64,000 nt of DNA from Fictibacillus arsenicus (GCF_001999465.1 NZ_MQMF01000001.1:620001-684000); one strand, 5' to 3'. Counted from the stretch's first letter, positions 50,292 to 59,166 are shown. Made by a program: numbers and translations. Notes: generated by a model from the letters alone, not told the origin.

Positions 50292-51137
50292 TTATTTTTT
50301 GTTTAATACAAAACCTATATGAGAGAGCGCGCTCTCTAAGTTACTCGTAATGATGATATCGTGAAAATCCACATCTACCTTCATCGTTTTTATAGCCAGA
50401 TCAGGTCTAAACCCAGTAAGAATCGGCGTTACACCAATTAGTTTTAAAAGCTTTACGATATTAAGAAGGTAGCTGCTGACCGAATTATTTATCTGACTAA
50501 TACCAGATAGATCGATGATCATGTACTCTAAATTTAAGTTCATGCTGCTGTTTAATGTATTTTGTATGATGATATCAGCTCGGTATTCGCTTATATGACC
50601 AATGATCGGCAAAATGGCAATACCCTTTGTAAGAGGAACAATAGGCACTGATAAATCTTTAATTTCTTTGTTGGCTTTGTCCAGTTCTAAAACATAAGTT
50701 AAGAGTGAAGACATCGTCTGGAAGAGCTCCGCATGCTGTTCAGTAAACTCAAAGCGATTTGTATCAAGCCCGCAAATTGTACCGTAATTTTCTCCGTCCT
50801 CGTAATAAATGGGGATTGCTATAAAACTCCCGCTTCCTAAACTAGCTGTAACATTCAGATGTTTAGTATGCTCATTCTCCAAGATATCTTCAATAAGCAA
50901 GATTTCCTTGCCTTGATCTACACTAACTTTACAAAAGGTTTCATGAAAAGGCAGAGTGGATCCTTCTTCTAATAATGTTTGTTCTTTATTGATTACTTTT
51001 TTAATTTCGTTCACTTTTTGATCGTTTTTTGCAATAAACAACGTGTTGATATTAATCAGCTTACTCATAAAATTAAGGATATTTTCCGTTGCTTCCTCAA
51101 AATTCTTTACTGATTTAGGGTGAATAGAAATTGACAA
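50292..51137 (-). CDS. GAF-STAS regulatory protein (RsbR-like)
   Basis: This 281-residue protein pairs a GAF domain (about 10-155: GSGSFIAIPIYYEDGENYGTICGLD) with a C-terminal STAS domain (about 168-275). It resembles RsbR stressosome paralogues and the PAS-STAS protein elsewhere in this window. In the STAS domain the position of RsbR's conserved VDT reads INNSV, so a Ser may replace the usual Thr. It may sense a small molecule through GAF and feed sigma-B-type signalling. TTG start at 51137 with a weak SD. Confidence 0.83.
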   Translation of the reverse strand: MSISIHPKSVKNFEEATENILNFMSKLININTLFIAKNDQKVNEIKKVINKEQTLLEEGSTLPFHETFCKVSVDQGKEILLIEDILENEHTKHLNVTASLGSGSFIAIPIYYEDGENYGTICGLDTNRFEFTEQHAELFQTMSSLLTYVLELDKANKEIKDLSVPIVPLTKGIAILPIIGHISEYRADIIIQNTLNSSMNLNLEYMIIDLSGISQINNSVSSYLLNIVKLLKLIGVTPILTGFRPDLAIKTMKVDVDFHDIIITSNLESALSHIGFVLNKK

Positions 51138-51439
51138 TGTCTTGACCGACCTTTCATGAATAGGCTCTGTTTATGTATATTTCAATACTCTAACTAACTA
51201 TTTTCCCTACATTATAAAAATAAAACATCTTTATAATCAGTTAATATTAAATTATTTTCGTCTCATTTCTGTGATTCTAAAGACCTATCATAAAATAGCA
51301 TTAAATTAGCTTTTTATATATTTTTTCCCAATTTTCGACTACAAAAAAATAGTCCTTTTAATAGTAAAAATTACCCATTACAGAAAGAAAACAAGGGATA
51401 TATCTCCTATTCTAGTATTCGACATCACGTGGTAACATT

Positions 51440-51468
51440 TTGAATATGCGGAATTATTCGACAATAAT
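51440..51468 (+). promoter_or_regulatory. Probable sigma-A promoter of inhA
   Basis: TTGAAT, 17 bp, AATAAT lies about 45 bp before the inhA GTG. The rest of the 376-bp gap 51138-51513 is AT-rich, with no gene or repeat that I can recognise; transition-state regulators would be expected to act there. Confidence 0.5.
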
Positions 51469-51513
51469 CAATGTTGATTTCCAGCCGTGAAATTACTTCT
51501 AGGGGGGATTTTA

Positions 51514-53901
51514 GTGAAAAAGGGAAAATGGGTTTCAGCAGCCCTTGCAGCGATGTTAAGCTGCAGCACTTTTGCGAGCGTAAGCGCCGCACCAGTCAAA
51601 GTTCTGTCAGATGTCAAGGCATCATCATTCGAGGAAAAAAGCCATAAACACACGGGAGGTCCATTCGATTTAGCAGTGGCCAACGATGAAAGATTAATAG
51701 AAATGCTCAAGAAGAACGGACAAATTTCAAAGAATGCAAGTGAAGCACAGGCACAAGCAAAGCTTCAGCAGTTTTTGAAGAACAAACAAGAGCATGCTGA
51801 ATCTCTTCCAAAAGGAGAGCTTGAAGACGAGCATGCTAAAAAGGATGAAAAAGGACACAAGAAGCATAAAAAAGATGGATTAAAGCATGGCAAGAAAGGT
51901 AAAGGCAAAGACATCAAGCCGGTTGAAGAAGAAAAATGGACGGGCGGCAAGCGTATTGATAACGTACTTGTACTTCTTGTAGAGTATCCTGACTTTAAGG
52001 CAAAAGATATTGCACCTGAAGAAACAGATATGCATTATGATGAATACTTAAAAGAACACTATGAAGATATGATTTTCGGTGAAGATGGATATGAAGGTCC
52101 AAATGGAGAAGATCTAGTCTCAGTAAAAGAGTATTATGAACAGCAATCAGGCGGCAGCTATTCGATCACAGGTAAAGTCGGCGGCTGGTACCAGGCACAA
52201 CATCCTGCAGCTTACTATGGCGGAAACGTTCCTGATCCAGACGGAAGTGACGCTAAGCCGCGTGATCTGGTTAAAGAGGCATTAACTGCTGCAGCTAATG
52301 ACCCAGAGATTGATTTAAGTGAGTTCGACCAAGAAGACCGCTATGACTTAGACGAAGATGGCGACCTTCGTGAACCAGATGGATTAGTAGATCACTTGAT
52401 GATCGTTCACTCCAGTGTTGGTGAAGAAGCTGGCGGAGGTTCTCTAGGTGGCGATGCAGTATGGAGCCACCGATGGAATCTAGGAGGTATCTTCTCTATT
52501 CCAGAATCTCCATCTCCGGAAGTTGACTACTGGGGAGCAGATACAATGTATGCTTACGACTATACAATTGAACCTGCTGACGGAGCAGCTGGCGTATTCG
52601 CACATGAATATGGCCACGATTTAGGGCTTCCTGATGAATATGACACACAATACTCTGGATCTGGTGAGCCTGTAGCATATTGGTCGATCATGTCTAGCGG
52701 AAGCTGGGCTGGGGATATTCCTGGAACTGAGCCTACTGGATTCAGTGCATGGTCGAAAGAATTTTTACAATCCAGTATGACTGAATCTAACTGGTTAACA
52801 GGTGAAACGTATCATCTTGATGATTTAAATTCTAAAGGTACTGAAATACTCTTAGATCAAGCCAATACAAAAGGAACGAATAACGACGCTGTTCGAGTAG
52901 ATCTACCTCAAAAGGAAACGGTCGTTAATACTCCTTTCAGCGGTGATTATGAGTACCATAGTGGAAAAGGCAACAACCTGAATAACTCAATGGTAACTTC
53001 TCTAGATTTAACAAATGCAACATCTGCAGAGCTTACTTTTAAAACTTGGTATCAAATTGAACAAGATTGGGATTATGCATCCGTTCAAGTACAAGAAGAA
53101 GGCACTGACACTTGGGTTTCACTCCCTGGTAATTTAACTACAGAAACTGATCCTCATGACCAGAATCCAGGACATGGTATTACGGGTAACTCTGATGGAT
53201 GGGTTGACGGAACATTTGATCTTTCATCTTATAAAGGCAAAAAGATCAATGTAAAACTAAACTACTGGACAGATGTTGCTGCTGTTGAACCTGGTTTTTA
53301 TGTAGATGACGTAGCAGTTAATGTTGATGGCACTCAAACACTGTTTGATGATGCTGAAGGTGAGCCTGTGTTTACTTTAGAAGGTTTTAAGAAAGACCAA
53401 GGTAAATTCTTTTCTGATCACTACTATCTATTAGAGTGGAGAAATCATGAAGGCGTTGACGAAGGTTTAGCACATATCCGCCGTGGCGACAGCTTGATGG
53501 AATACGATGGCGGATTGGTAGTTTGGTATGTTGATGATAGCTATAGCGATAACTGGACAGGCATCCACCCTGGTGAAGGATTCTTAGGAGTCGTTGATGC
53601 AAATCAGGAGACACTTAAATGGAGCGACAACTCTGTAGCATCCGCTCGTTACCTCGTACATGATGCAGCGTTCAGCAAGAAAAAGAGCGAAAAAATGTTC
53701 CTTGATTATCGTGAATTGCTTGGGTTAACAATGACAGATAAGAACGTTAGTCCAAACCCTAAGTTTAACGATAAACAAGATTACAGCAACCCTGGTAATC
53801 CACATGCTGGCCGTAATGTACCGACTTACGGACTTCAATTTGAAGTAGTTGGTTCCAGCAAGGACGATTCAGTAGGAAAAATTAAGATTTCTCGCAGATA
53901 A
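51514..53901 (+). CDS. inhA: Immune inhibitor A-type M6 metalloprotease
   Basis: This secreted zinc metalloprotease of the InhA family has 795 residues. A signal peptide ends near SVSAAP (about 26). A charged propeptide (about 27-145) contains NDERLIEMLKK and a Lys/His-rich stretch. The M6 catalytic domain carries HEYGHDLGLPDEYD (zinc HExxHxxG-x-x-D, about 365-378) and a Met-turn MSSGSW; C-terminal MAM/beta-sandwich domains follow. GTG 51514 follows AGGGGGGATTTTA; the longer frame from 51487 is rejected. It is directly followed by a lipoprotein that resembles its propeptide. Confidence 0.93.
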   Translation: MKKGKWVSAALAAMLSCSTFASVSAAPVKVLSDVKASSFEEKSHKHTGGPFDLAVANDERLIEMLKKNGQISKNASEAQAQAKLQQFLKNKQEHAESLPKGELEDEHAKKDEKGHKKHKKDGLKHGKKGKGKDIKPVEEEKWTGGKRIDNVLVLLVEYPDFKAKDIAPEETDMHYDEYLKEHYEDMIFGEDGYEGPNGEDLVSVKEYYEQQSGGSYSITGKVGGWYQAQHPAAYYGGNVPDPDGSDAKPRDLVKEALTAAANDPEIDLSEFDQEDRYDLDEDGDLREPDGLVDHLMIVHSSVGEEAGGGSLGGDAVWSHRWNLGGIFSIPESPSPEVDYWGADTMYAYDYTIEPADGAAGVFAHEYGHDLGLPDEYDTQYSGSGEPVAYWSIMSSGSWAGDIPGTEPTGFSAWSKEFLQSSMTESNWLTGETYHLDDLNSKGTEILLDQANTKGTNNDAVRVDLPQKETVVNTPFSGDYEYHSGKGNNLNNSMVTSLDLTNATSAELTFKTWYQIEQDWDYASVQVQEEGTDTWVSLPGNLTTETDPHDQNPGHGITGNSDGWVDGTFDLSSYKGKKINVKLNYWTDVAAVEPGFYVDDVAVNVDGTQTLFDDAEGEPVFTLEGFKKDQGKFFSDHYYLLEWRNHEGVDEGLAHIRRGDSLMEYDGGLVVWYVDDSYSDNWTGIHPGEGFLGVVDANQETLKWSDNSVASARYLVHDAAFSKKKSEKMFLDYRELLGLTMTDKNVSPNPKFNDKQDYSNPGNPHAGRNVPTYGLQFEVVGSSKDDSVGKIKISRR

Positions 53902-53916
53902 ATAGTACATCAGCTA

Positions 53917-53946
53917 AACCCAATTGCTCCTACGCAATTGGGTTTT
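53917..53946 (+). terminator. Terminator of inhA
   Basis: A 10-bp stem AACCCAATTG / CAATTGGGTT with a 7-base loop and short T-run separates inhA from the lipoprotein gene. Confidence 0.85.
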
Positions 53947-53987
53947 GTGTCATAATAAATAATAAACAAGCGTATAGGGGAGATCCT

Positions 53988-54320
53988 ATGAAACAATGGC
54001 TGACGCTGCTAGTAGCTGTTCTATTAACAGTTGCAATTACAGCTTGTTCGAACACAGAAGACTCTAAAAGTGAACAACCCGTTGACAAAGAACCAACAAA
54101 CGAGGCGATCAATATGATAGCTAACGATGAAAAGATCATAGAGATGTTAAAGAAAAAAGGAGAAATACCTGAAGATGCTTCACAAGAGGAGATCACTAAA
54201 GCTCTTCAAAAATACTTAAAAGATAAAGCACCTGGACCTGACAGTTTAAAGGACGAAAAGGAAAAGCAGAATTATATTAATAAGCTGAAAGAAGAAATTC
54301 AAAAGAACAATAAGGAATAA
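53988..54320 (+). CDS. Small lipoprotein resembling the InhA propeptide
   Basis: This 110-residue lipoprotein has a signal peptide and lipobox ITAC (about 17-20). Residues 45-80 align without gaps to InhA propeptide residues 56-91, with 19 of 36 identical by my count (shared cores NDE, IEMLKK, AS and LQ-x-x-LK). The rest is hydrophilic and Lys/Glu-rich. It lies 86 bp downstream of inhA, past a terminator, with its own SD (AGGGGAGATCCT). A membrane-anchored free propeptide could inhibit or chaperone the protease at the cell surface. That role is inference; the similarity is seen directly. Confidence 0.85.
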   Translation: MKQWLTLLVAVLLTVAITACSNTEDSKSEQPVDKEPTNEAINMIANDEKIIEMLKKKGEIPEDASQEEITKALQKYLKDKAPGPDSLKDEKEKQNYINKLKEEIQKNNKE

Positions 54321-54353
54321 AAGGACAAATCCGAACTGGATTTGTCCTTTTCA
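54319..54353 (+). terminator. Terminator of the propeptide-like lipoprotein gene
   Basis: A 13-bp stem AAAGGACAAATCC / GGATTTGTCCTTT with a 5-base loop followed by TTC overlaps the stop codon. Confidence 0.88.
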
Positions 54354-54355
54354 AT

Positions 54356-54555
54356 CTTTGTTGCTATTTCTAAAAGATTGTTTTTGGATGGTTTTTGTAA
54401 AGTTCATCGTTGACAAGTTGATTGGAGCGCAAGGTGCGAGACTCCTGCGGGATCAGCGGGACAGGTGAGACTCCTAACGGCGCAAAGCGCAGAGGAGGCT
54501 CACCGCACGCCCCGCGGAAAGCGAGCATCCTGGAGCGGAGATCAACCACTTCCAA
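54356..54555 (+). repeat. Dispersed repeat copy F (short form)
   Basis: This compact copy begins CTTTGTTGCT (inverse of AGCAACAAAG at the right end of copies A and C). It reads AGTTGATTGGAGCGCAAGG, GCGAGACTCCTGCGGGATCA, GGACAGGTGAGACTCC, GAGGCTCACCGCACGCCCCG and GGAGCGGAGATCAACC. It lacks the roughly 100-bp middle segment of copies C and D. Confidence 0.88.
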
Positions 54556-54561
54556 AAAACC

Positions 54562-56010
54562 TTATTTTTCTTCCCACTGATACAAGGTGATTTCATCATA
54601 CACAGGATCAAAGAGTTCATTGGATTTGAACGTTTTAACTTCCTCAAGATGATCTGATACATCTATCCCTTGTTCCTTAAACCCTTCAATTAGATGATTC
54701 GTAACATATATCTTCTTATTTTCATTGTACTTCTTGTCCTGTAAGAACAAATCATACGTGTAAAACCGCTTATGTTCAAAAGGAACATCCAAGTACTGAA
54801 AGACACGGGTTTCTTCCCACGTGTATACAACGGTCTCTTCATCTTTTTGAGCGAGATAGTTTGCAGTCTGGTAGACAGCCGGATTTTTTTTCGTCTGTTC
54901 TTTTAGGATTGGGAAACCGATGACTAGCTGCATAACAGCAAGACCCATACACGCCCACTTTAAAAGTGTGTGTTTCCCTGCAATTGACACGAGCCATAAG
55001 AAAAGAAGCATAAGTGTTATCGGGTAAGAATGTCTTGGTTTCTCCACATTTTGTGCAAACAGATTCCATAAAAAATAACTTAATAGAAGCGTCAGCATCA
55101 CATAGTGTTTTTTTAGGAAGATCCCTGCCTCTTCTTTTTTATTTTTCAGCAAAGCAACAATAGAAATCCCCACAAAACCTATAAGAAGAATTGTTGACTT
55201 CGCAAACATTCCTACATAAATGATATTATTTATGACAAGCTCGTACAGCCTCGTAAAGAATGGTTCATGAGTATCAACAACTGTTCCTCCCCAAGATGTG
55301 AAATGACCCGAAACGAAAGCCATGGAGAGTTTAATAAACCCTTTCAAGCTCCCTTCAGTCATAATGAGAGCTACAACCCAAATCATCTGAAATAAAACAG
55401 CTAAGAAAATAAAGCCTGCTAAACGTATTGAATCTCTGTTTCTTTTATAATCAAACCACCATAAGAAAAGCAACCCAAATCCAAAGGGAAGATACGACAG
55501 CCTGATTCCCATCAGAATTGAAAATAGGATTAAGGGCAAAAGCTGATAACGAATTTTATTATTGTGAAGACCTATAAACAAGCTCCAAAGGAACCACCAT
55601 AAGACCCCAATTGCAGAGCCTTCAGACATCGGCTGGCTGACAAGTATCATGAAATAGACACTGGACTGAAGAACAAGTGTAACTGTAAGAGCTGAAACGC
55701 TATTAACATACTTTCTAGCTAATAAATACATCGGTACAGCAGCTGAAACCGTTATAATGCCATTAAAAACAGATAGCGATAATGATGGGTTTTCTATAAA
55801 GAGATAAACTAGCATCCCTCCAAAAATGAAAATCGGATAGCCCGGAAAATGCGGCTGCATGGCTAGTAAATCATAACGGTCCAGAGCTAAAACAAAATCC
55901 ACCTGATCCCAAGTGCTCGGAAAAGAAACGCTATACATAAACCGAATGAAAAAGGTATAGAAGAATAATATTATGACAGTTGCTGATAAAAGTTTATTTT
56001 TATTAAACAT
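54562..56010 (-). CDS. Multi-pass GT-C-like glycosyltransferase
   Basis: This 482-residue membrane protein has about eleven hydrophobic helices. An acidic/aromatic first loop has STWDQVDFVLALDRYDLLAM followed by QPHFPGYPIF. The C-terminal extracytoplasmic tail is about 100 residues. The layout (catalytic Asp in the first outer loop, HFPGYP) resembles GT-C enzymes that use polyprenyl-phosphate sugars, but no close named family comes to mind. It is transcribed alone and ends at the dispersed repeat. Confidence 0.75.
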   Translation of the reverse strand: MFNKNKLLSATVIILFFYTFFIRFMYSVSFPSTWDQVDFVLALDRYDLLAMQPHFPGYPIFIFGGMLVYLFIENPSLSLSVFNGIITVSAAVPMYLLARKYVNSVSALTVTLVLQSSVYFMILVSQPMSEGSAIGVLWWFLWSLFIGLHNNKIRYQLLPLILFSILMGIRLSYLPFGFGLLFLWWFDYKRNRDSIRLAGFIFLAVLFQMIWVVALIMTEGSLKGFIKLSMAFVSGHFTSWGGTVVDTHEPFFTRLYELVINNIIYVGMFAKSTILLIGFVGISIVALLKNKKEEAGIFLKKHYVMLTLLLSYFLWNLFAQNVEKPRHSYPITLMLLFLWLVSIAGKHTLLKWACMGLAVMQLVIGFPILKEQTKKNPAVYQTANYLAQKDEETVVYTWEETRVFQYLDVPFEHKRFYTYDLFLQDKKYNENKKIYVTNHLIEGFKEQGIDVSDHLEEVKTFKSNELFDPVYDEITLYQWEEK

Positions 56011-56084
56011 TGTCTATCCCTTTCTCCGAATTTCTCCTTTTATTCCTATGTAAAGAAAAAGCACAAGGCATCCGCCTTGTACTT

Positions 56085-57026
56085 TTATTCATTAGCTGAA
56101 GCGACTGTTTGCTTCCACGGTTGTTTTTGACTTTGTTTCGGTTTTTCCACTTTTTCAATTTTCCGAGCTGGTTTCTTTAAAAAGATCAGCATATAAATTA
56201 CAGCGAAATAACCAAGATAAACGAGAACTTCCTCAATAGACGGCATGGATGAATAGCCTAAGAATGCTTTCAGGAAGATTCCGACATCCCCTGAAAGAAG
56301 CGGTGCTACCCCATGATCACGCACGTAATGCGCATAATCGATCGGATGCTCAGGCAGGAACCAAGTTATATCGTAAAGGTGTGGAACGACACTTCCTAAG
56401 ATCTTCAAATCCTGCATCATCGATACACCTTGAACCATTAAACCGGCTGCAATAAGGACAATAAACGCACCAGTCGTTCTAAAAAATGCTTTGAGTGAAA
56501 TGCGCATTGTTCCCTTAAAGAACAAGTAGCTTACTACAGAGGCTGCGATCAATCCGGAAATTGCACCCCATCCTGTTAATGCAGCCCCAATGTTTCCGCC
56601 AGTAATCGCTGCAAAGAAAAATACTGTTTCAATCCCCTCTCTCATAACGACAAGGAAAGAGTGGATTATCATTCCGATGATGCTTCCTGTTGAGATATAT
56701 TTGCTGATTTTACCTTCGACATTCGATTTAATATTCTTGCTGTGCTCTGCCATCCAGAACACCATTTGCGTTAATAGAAGTGAAGAGATAAAGATAATCG
56801 AGATCTTTAAGTACATTTCAGTTCCCATGGCTGAGAAGCCTGTAAAAACAACCTGAAACAATAAAGCTACCAGGTAACTAGCTGCAACTGCCATTCCGGC
56901 CCCGAGCCAGACAAACTTAACAAATTTCTTGTTATCCGTACGTTTTAAGTATGTCGTAATGATTCCTACTATTAGCAATGCTTCCAACACTTCACGAAAC
57001 GTAATAAGAAAAGCTTGTAATTGCAC
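56085..57026 (-). CDS. efeU: FTR1-family iron permease (EfeU-like)
   Basis: This membrane iron permease has 313 residues with seven helices. Two REXXE iron-transfer motifs are visible: FREVLEALL (about 10-18) and MREGIETVFF (about 128-137). It is expected to import ferrous or oxidised iron. GTG start after GGGGAGGGAACAAA. It lies 24 bp after the gene for a secreted helical protein, in a Fur-regulated operon. No EfeB-type peroxidase gene or clear EfeO imelysin gene is present, so the system differs from efeUOB. Confidence 0.93.
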   Translation of the reverse strand: MQLQAFLITFREVLEALLIVGIITTYLKRTDNKKFVKFVWLGAGMAVAASYLVALLFQVVFTGFSAMGTEMYLKISIIFISSLLLTQMVFWMAEHSKNIKSNVEGKISKYISTGSIIGMIIHSFLVVMREGIETVFFFAAITGGNIGAALTGWGAISGLIAASVVSYLFFKGTMRISLKAFFRTTGAFIVLIAAGLMVQGVSMMQDLKILGSVVPHLYDITWFLPEHPIDYAHYVRDHGVAPLLSGDVGIFLKAFLGYSSMPSIEEVLVYLGYFAVIYMLIFLKKPARKIEKVEKPKQSQKQPWKQTVASANE

Positions 57027-57050
57027 TTTGTTCCCTCCCCTATACCTTAT

Positions 57051-57803
57051 CTATCTTCTTTTTCTAATAACGTAGATGACTACTCCGGCAATAATCGCGA
57101 TAATAACGATAAGCGGCAGCCAGTTTTTAATGTTTGAAAGATCGGTCCATTCCGTTTTTTCAGAAGCTGTGCTCTCTTCCTCTTGATCTACGTTAAAATG
57201 ACCCAATTCAAAGTTTTGTGTTTGAAACTCTTTTTGCAGATCATCAATAATAATCTTTTTGCTTTGTTTAAAAGCTTCTTTGTTTGCTTCTTTTTTGCCG
57301 ACACCAAAAAGTCCCGGATTTCCTAAAGCTTCTAATGCTTTATCAAACTCTGCTTTAATCTGCTTATCCATTTCAGGATCTTTTTCAGCTATAACAGGAG
57401 ATAACGATTGGTATGTAGCATGCCCCTTTGCGAGCAAACGCTTACTTGTTTCATAGTCTTCAAAATTTTTATCTACGCCAGATAAACGGCGGTCAATATT
57501 CAATGCTAATATTTTTTGCATATTTTCAATCAGTTCTTCTTTTTCTTCCTTCTCAAGATTTTCCTTGATCAGTTTAGAAGGTTCTGGACCCATATGCTGG
57601 TCAATTTCTTCTTTTACGGTGTTATAAATCTTTTCAGTCTCGGTAAAGTTAGGAGGTTTTTTATCAAGCTGGACCACCATCTTCTTATAAGCTTCAGCGA
57701 TCTTTTCTTCATTCGGATCACCGTAAGAATAGGCGTTAGCTGTGTTATGTAACGAAAAGAATGTTAACAGTGTTAGTGTCATTATGGTTATGATCTTCTT
57801 CAT
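57051..57803 (-). CDS. Membrane-anchored secreted helical protein, FTR1 partner
   Basis: This 250-residue protein has a signal peptide ending TANAY (about 25), an extracytoplasmic helical domain and a C-terminal membrane anchor (about 228-246, WLPLIVIIAIIAGVVIYVI then RKRR). It contains KGHATYQSLSPVIAEKDPE near residue 128, which resembles EGWAFYQSVYPYLKKNAPE in the lipoprotein encoded upstream. It is probably an iron-binding partner of the FTR1 permease, taking the place of EfeO. The ATG at 57803 lies about 11 bases after AGGAGG. Confidence 0.8.
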   Translation of the reverse strand: MKKIITIMTLTLLTFFSLHNTANAYSYGDPNEEKIAEAYKKMVVQLDKKPPNFTETEKIYNTVKEEIDQHMGPEPSKLIKENLEKEEKEELIENMQKILALNIDRRLSGVDKNFEDYETSKRLLAKGHATYQSLSPVIAEKDPEMDKQIKAEFDKALEALGNPGLFGVGKKEANKEAFKQSKKIIIDDLQKEFQTQNFELGHFNVDQEEESTASEKTEWTDLSNIKNWLPLIVIIAIIAGVVIYVIRKRR

Positions 57804-57826
57804 TATTATAAATTCCTCCTTACCCA

Positions 57827-57861
57827 TTGATAATGATAATGATTATCAATGTCGTTGTCAA
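57827..57861 (-). promoter_or_regulatory. Fur box and promoter of the FTR1 operon
   Basis: GATAATGATAATGATTATC (57829-57847) matches the 19-bp Fur consensus at 18 positions. A promoter TTGACA, 17 bp, TATCAT on the reverse strand overlaps it, so iron-loaded Fur would block RNA polymerase. Confidence 0.88.
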
Positions 57862-57914
57862 TACGAACTTTGCCTTCATGTTTAATCTTGACTTAAAAAA
57901 CACAAAAAATTCAT

Positions 57915-57952
57915 AAAAAAGAACCTCATTCCAAGGGACAAGGTTCTTTCGT
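57915..57952 (-). terminator. Terminator of the iron lipoprotein gene
   Basis: AAGAACCT / AGGTTCTT stem followed on the reverse strand by TTTTTTATG, just after the stop at 57958. Confidence 0.85.
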
Positions 57953-57957
57953 AAAAC

Positions 57958-59145
57958 TTATTTTGCTTGTTCTACAACTTTATTAAGCGTTTCTTCAAGT
58001 TGCGGAAGAATTTTATCTGCTTCTTCTTTATTATTTGCTTTCACTGCTTCTAAGTAGCTTTGAGCTGCAGCAGAAAGATCAGTTGTTTCTTTTTCGCCTA
58101 TAATTTCTTTCAGGTCACTTTCGATCATGTTGATGAATAGCGCACCTTCAATTGCATAAATAGGACCTTTTTCTTTACCGAAGTTCTCCGTGCTTTCTTC
58201 ATATTCATGAAGTGCAATTTTCGCAAATCCGCGAACGAATGCTTTGTTAACCGCTTCAGGATCTACTGATTTTACATCTGTTTCAAGATCGAATTGCTTT
58301 AAAATAACGTCAGCTTCTTCTGGTGCATTCTTTTTCAAATAAGGATAAACAGATTGATAGAATGCCCATCCTTCAGCTTGTTCCACTTTTGCTTTTTCTG
58401 CATCTGTTTTAGCAGCTTCAGATAGCTTTGTTGCATATCCGTGCGGTTTCGCTCCAGCAGCTAGATAAAATGTCTTCATCAAGGTCTTATCAACAACTTG
58501 CTTGCCTAAACCAAACGCAAGTTTATCTTCTTTTTCAATCGCATCTTTCATTTCACTGAAGCCGCCAGCGATCGCGTCTTCCATTTTTGTTCCGTATGCA
58601 GCATCACGCTTTTGTACTGTTCCTTGTACAGCCGTATAAAAAGCTTGAGCTTCCTCATATTCTTCCATTACTTCTTCTTTGTCGCCCCAATGCTCGTCAA
58701 TTTCAGCGAACTCATGGCGCATCGTTTGGAAGAATTCCTTTTGCATCAATTTATCAAACAATTGTTTAACAATAACTGCGTCCATCTCTTTGTTCTTACC
58801 TGCAGCTAATGCAGTTGTAATCGCAGGATCGATCTGCTCATCAAACTCAGCATCACGCTGTTTTACCAGTTCTTGAAGCTGTTCTTCATAAATTTTTGTT
58901 ACTTTATCGAAATCGACTTCTTTGCCTTCTTTTGCTTTTTCAAGTTCAGCAACAGCATCTTTGTATGCTTGAACAGATGACTCTGGAGAAGCTGTTTCTT
59001 TTTCAGCTGATTCGTTCTCCACTTTTTCTTCGGTTTGCTCTTTCTTTTGTGTTTCCTCTTTATTTGTGTCTGCAGAATTTGAACACCCTGCAAAAATAAG
59101 TGCTGTTGAAAGTGATAATGCTAAAGCAGTCCATTTAACTGACAT
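57958..59145 (-). CDS. Iron-regulated lipoprotein with repeated helical modules
   Basis: This 395-residue surface lipoprotein has lipobox FAGC (about 18-21), an acidic linker (about 22-55) and an all-helical domain with internal repeats. RDAEFDEQIDPAITTAL (about 96) resembles RDAAYGTKMEDAIAGGF (about 178), and EGWAFYQSVYPYL (about 257) resembles a segment of the FTR1-partner protein. I do not recognise a named family. Tandem Fur boxes upstream and the FTR1 operon downstream make an extracellular iron-capture role likely. It has its own promoter and terminator. Confidence 0.82.
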   Translation of the reverse strand: MSVKWTALALSLSTALIFAGCSNSADTNKEETQKKEQTEEKVENESAEKETASPESSVQAYKDAVAELEKAKEGKEVDFDKVTKIYEEQLQELVKQRDAEFDEQIDPAITTALAAGKNKEMDAVIVKQLFDKLMQKEFFQTMRHEFAEIDEHWGDKEEVMEEYEEAQAFYTAVQGTVQKRDAAYGTKMEDAIAGGFSEMKDAIEKEDKLAFGLGKQVVDKTLMKTFYLAAGAKPHGYATKLSEAAKTDAEKAKVEQAEGWAFYQSVYPYLKKNAPEEADVILKQFDLETDVKSVDPEAVNKAFVRGFAKIALHEYEESTENFGKEKGPIYAIEGALFINMIESDLKEIIGEKETTDLSAAAQSYLEAVKANNKEEADKILPQLEETLNKVVEQAK

Positions 59146-59166
59146 TTCTTATATCCCCCTGTGATA

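Noticed and set aside
54370-54555. 61-residue ORF
   Set aside because: Entirely inside repeat copy F.
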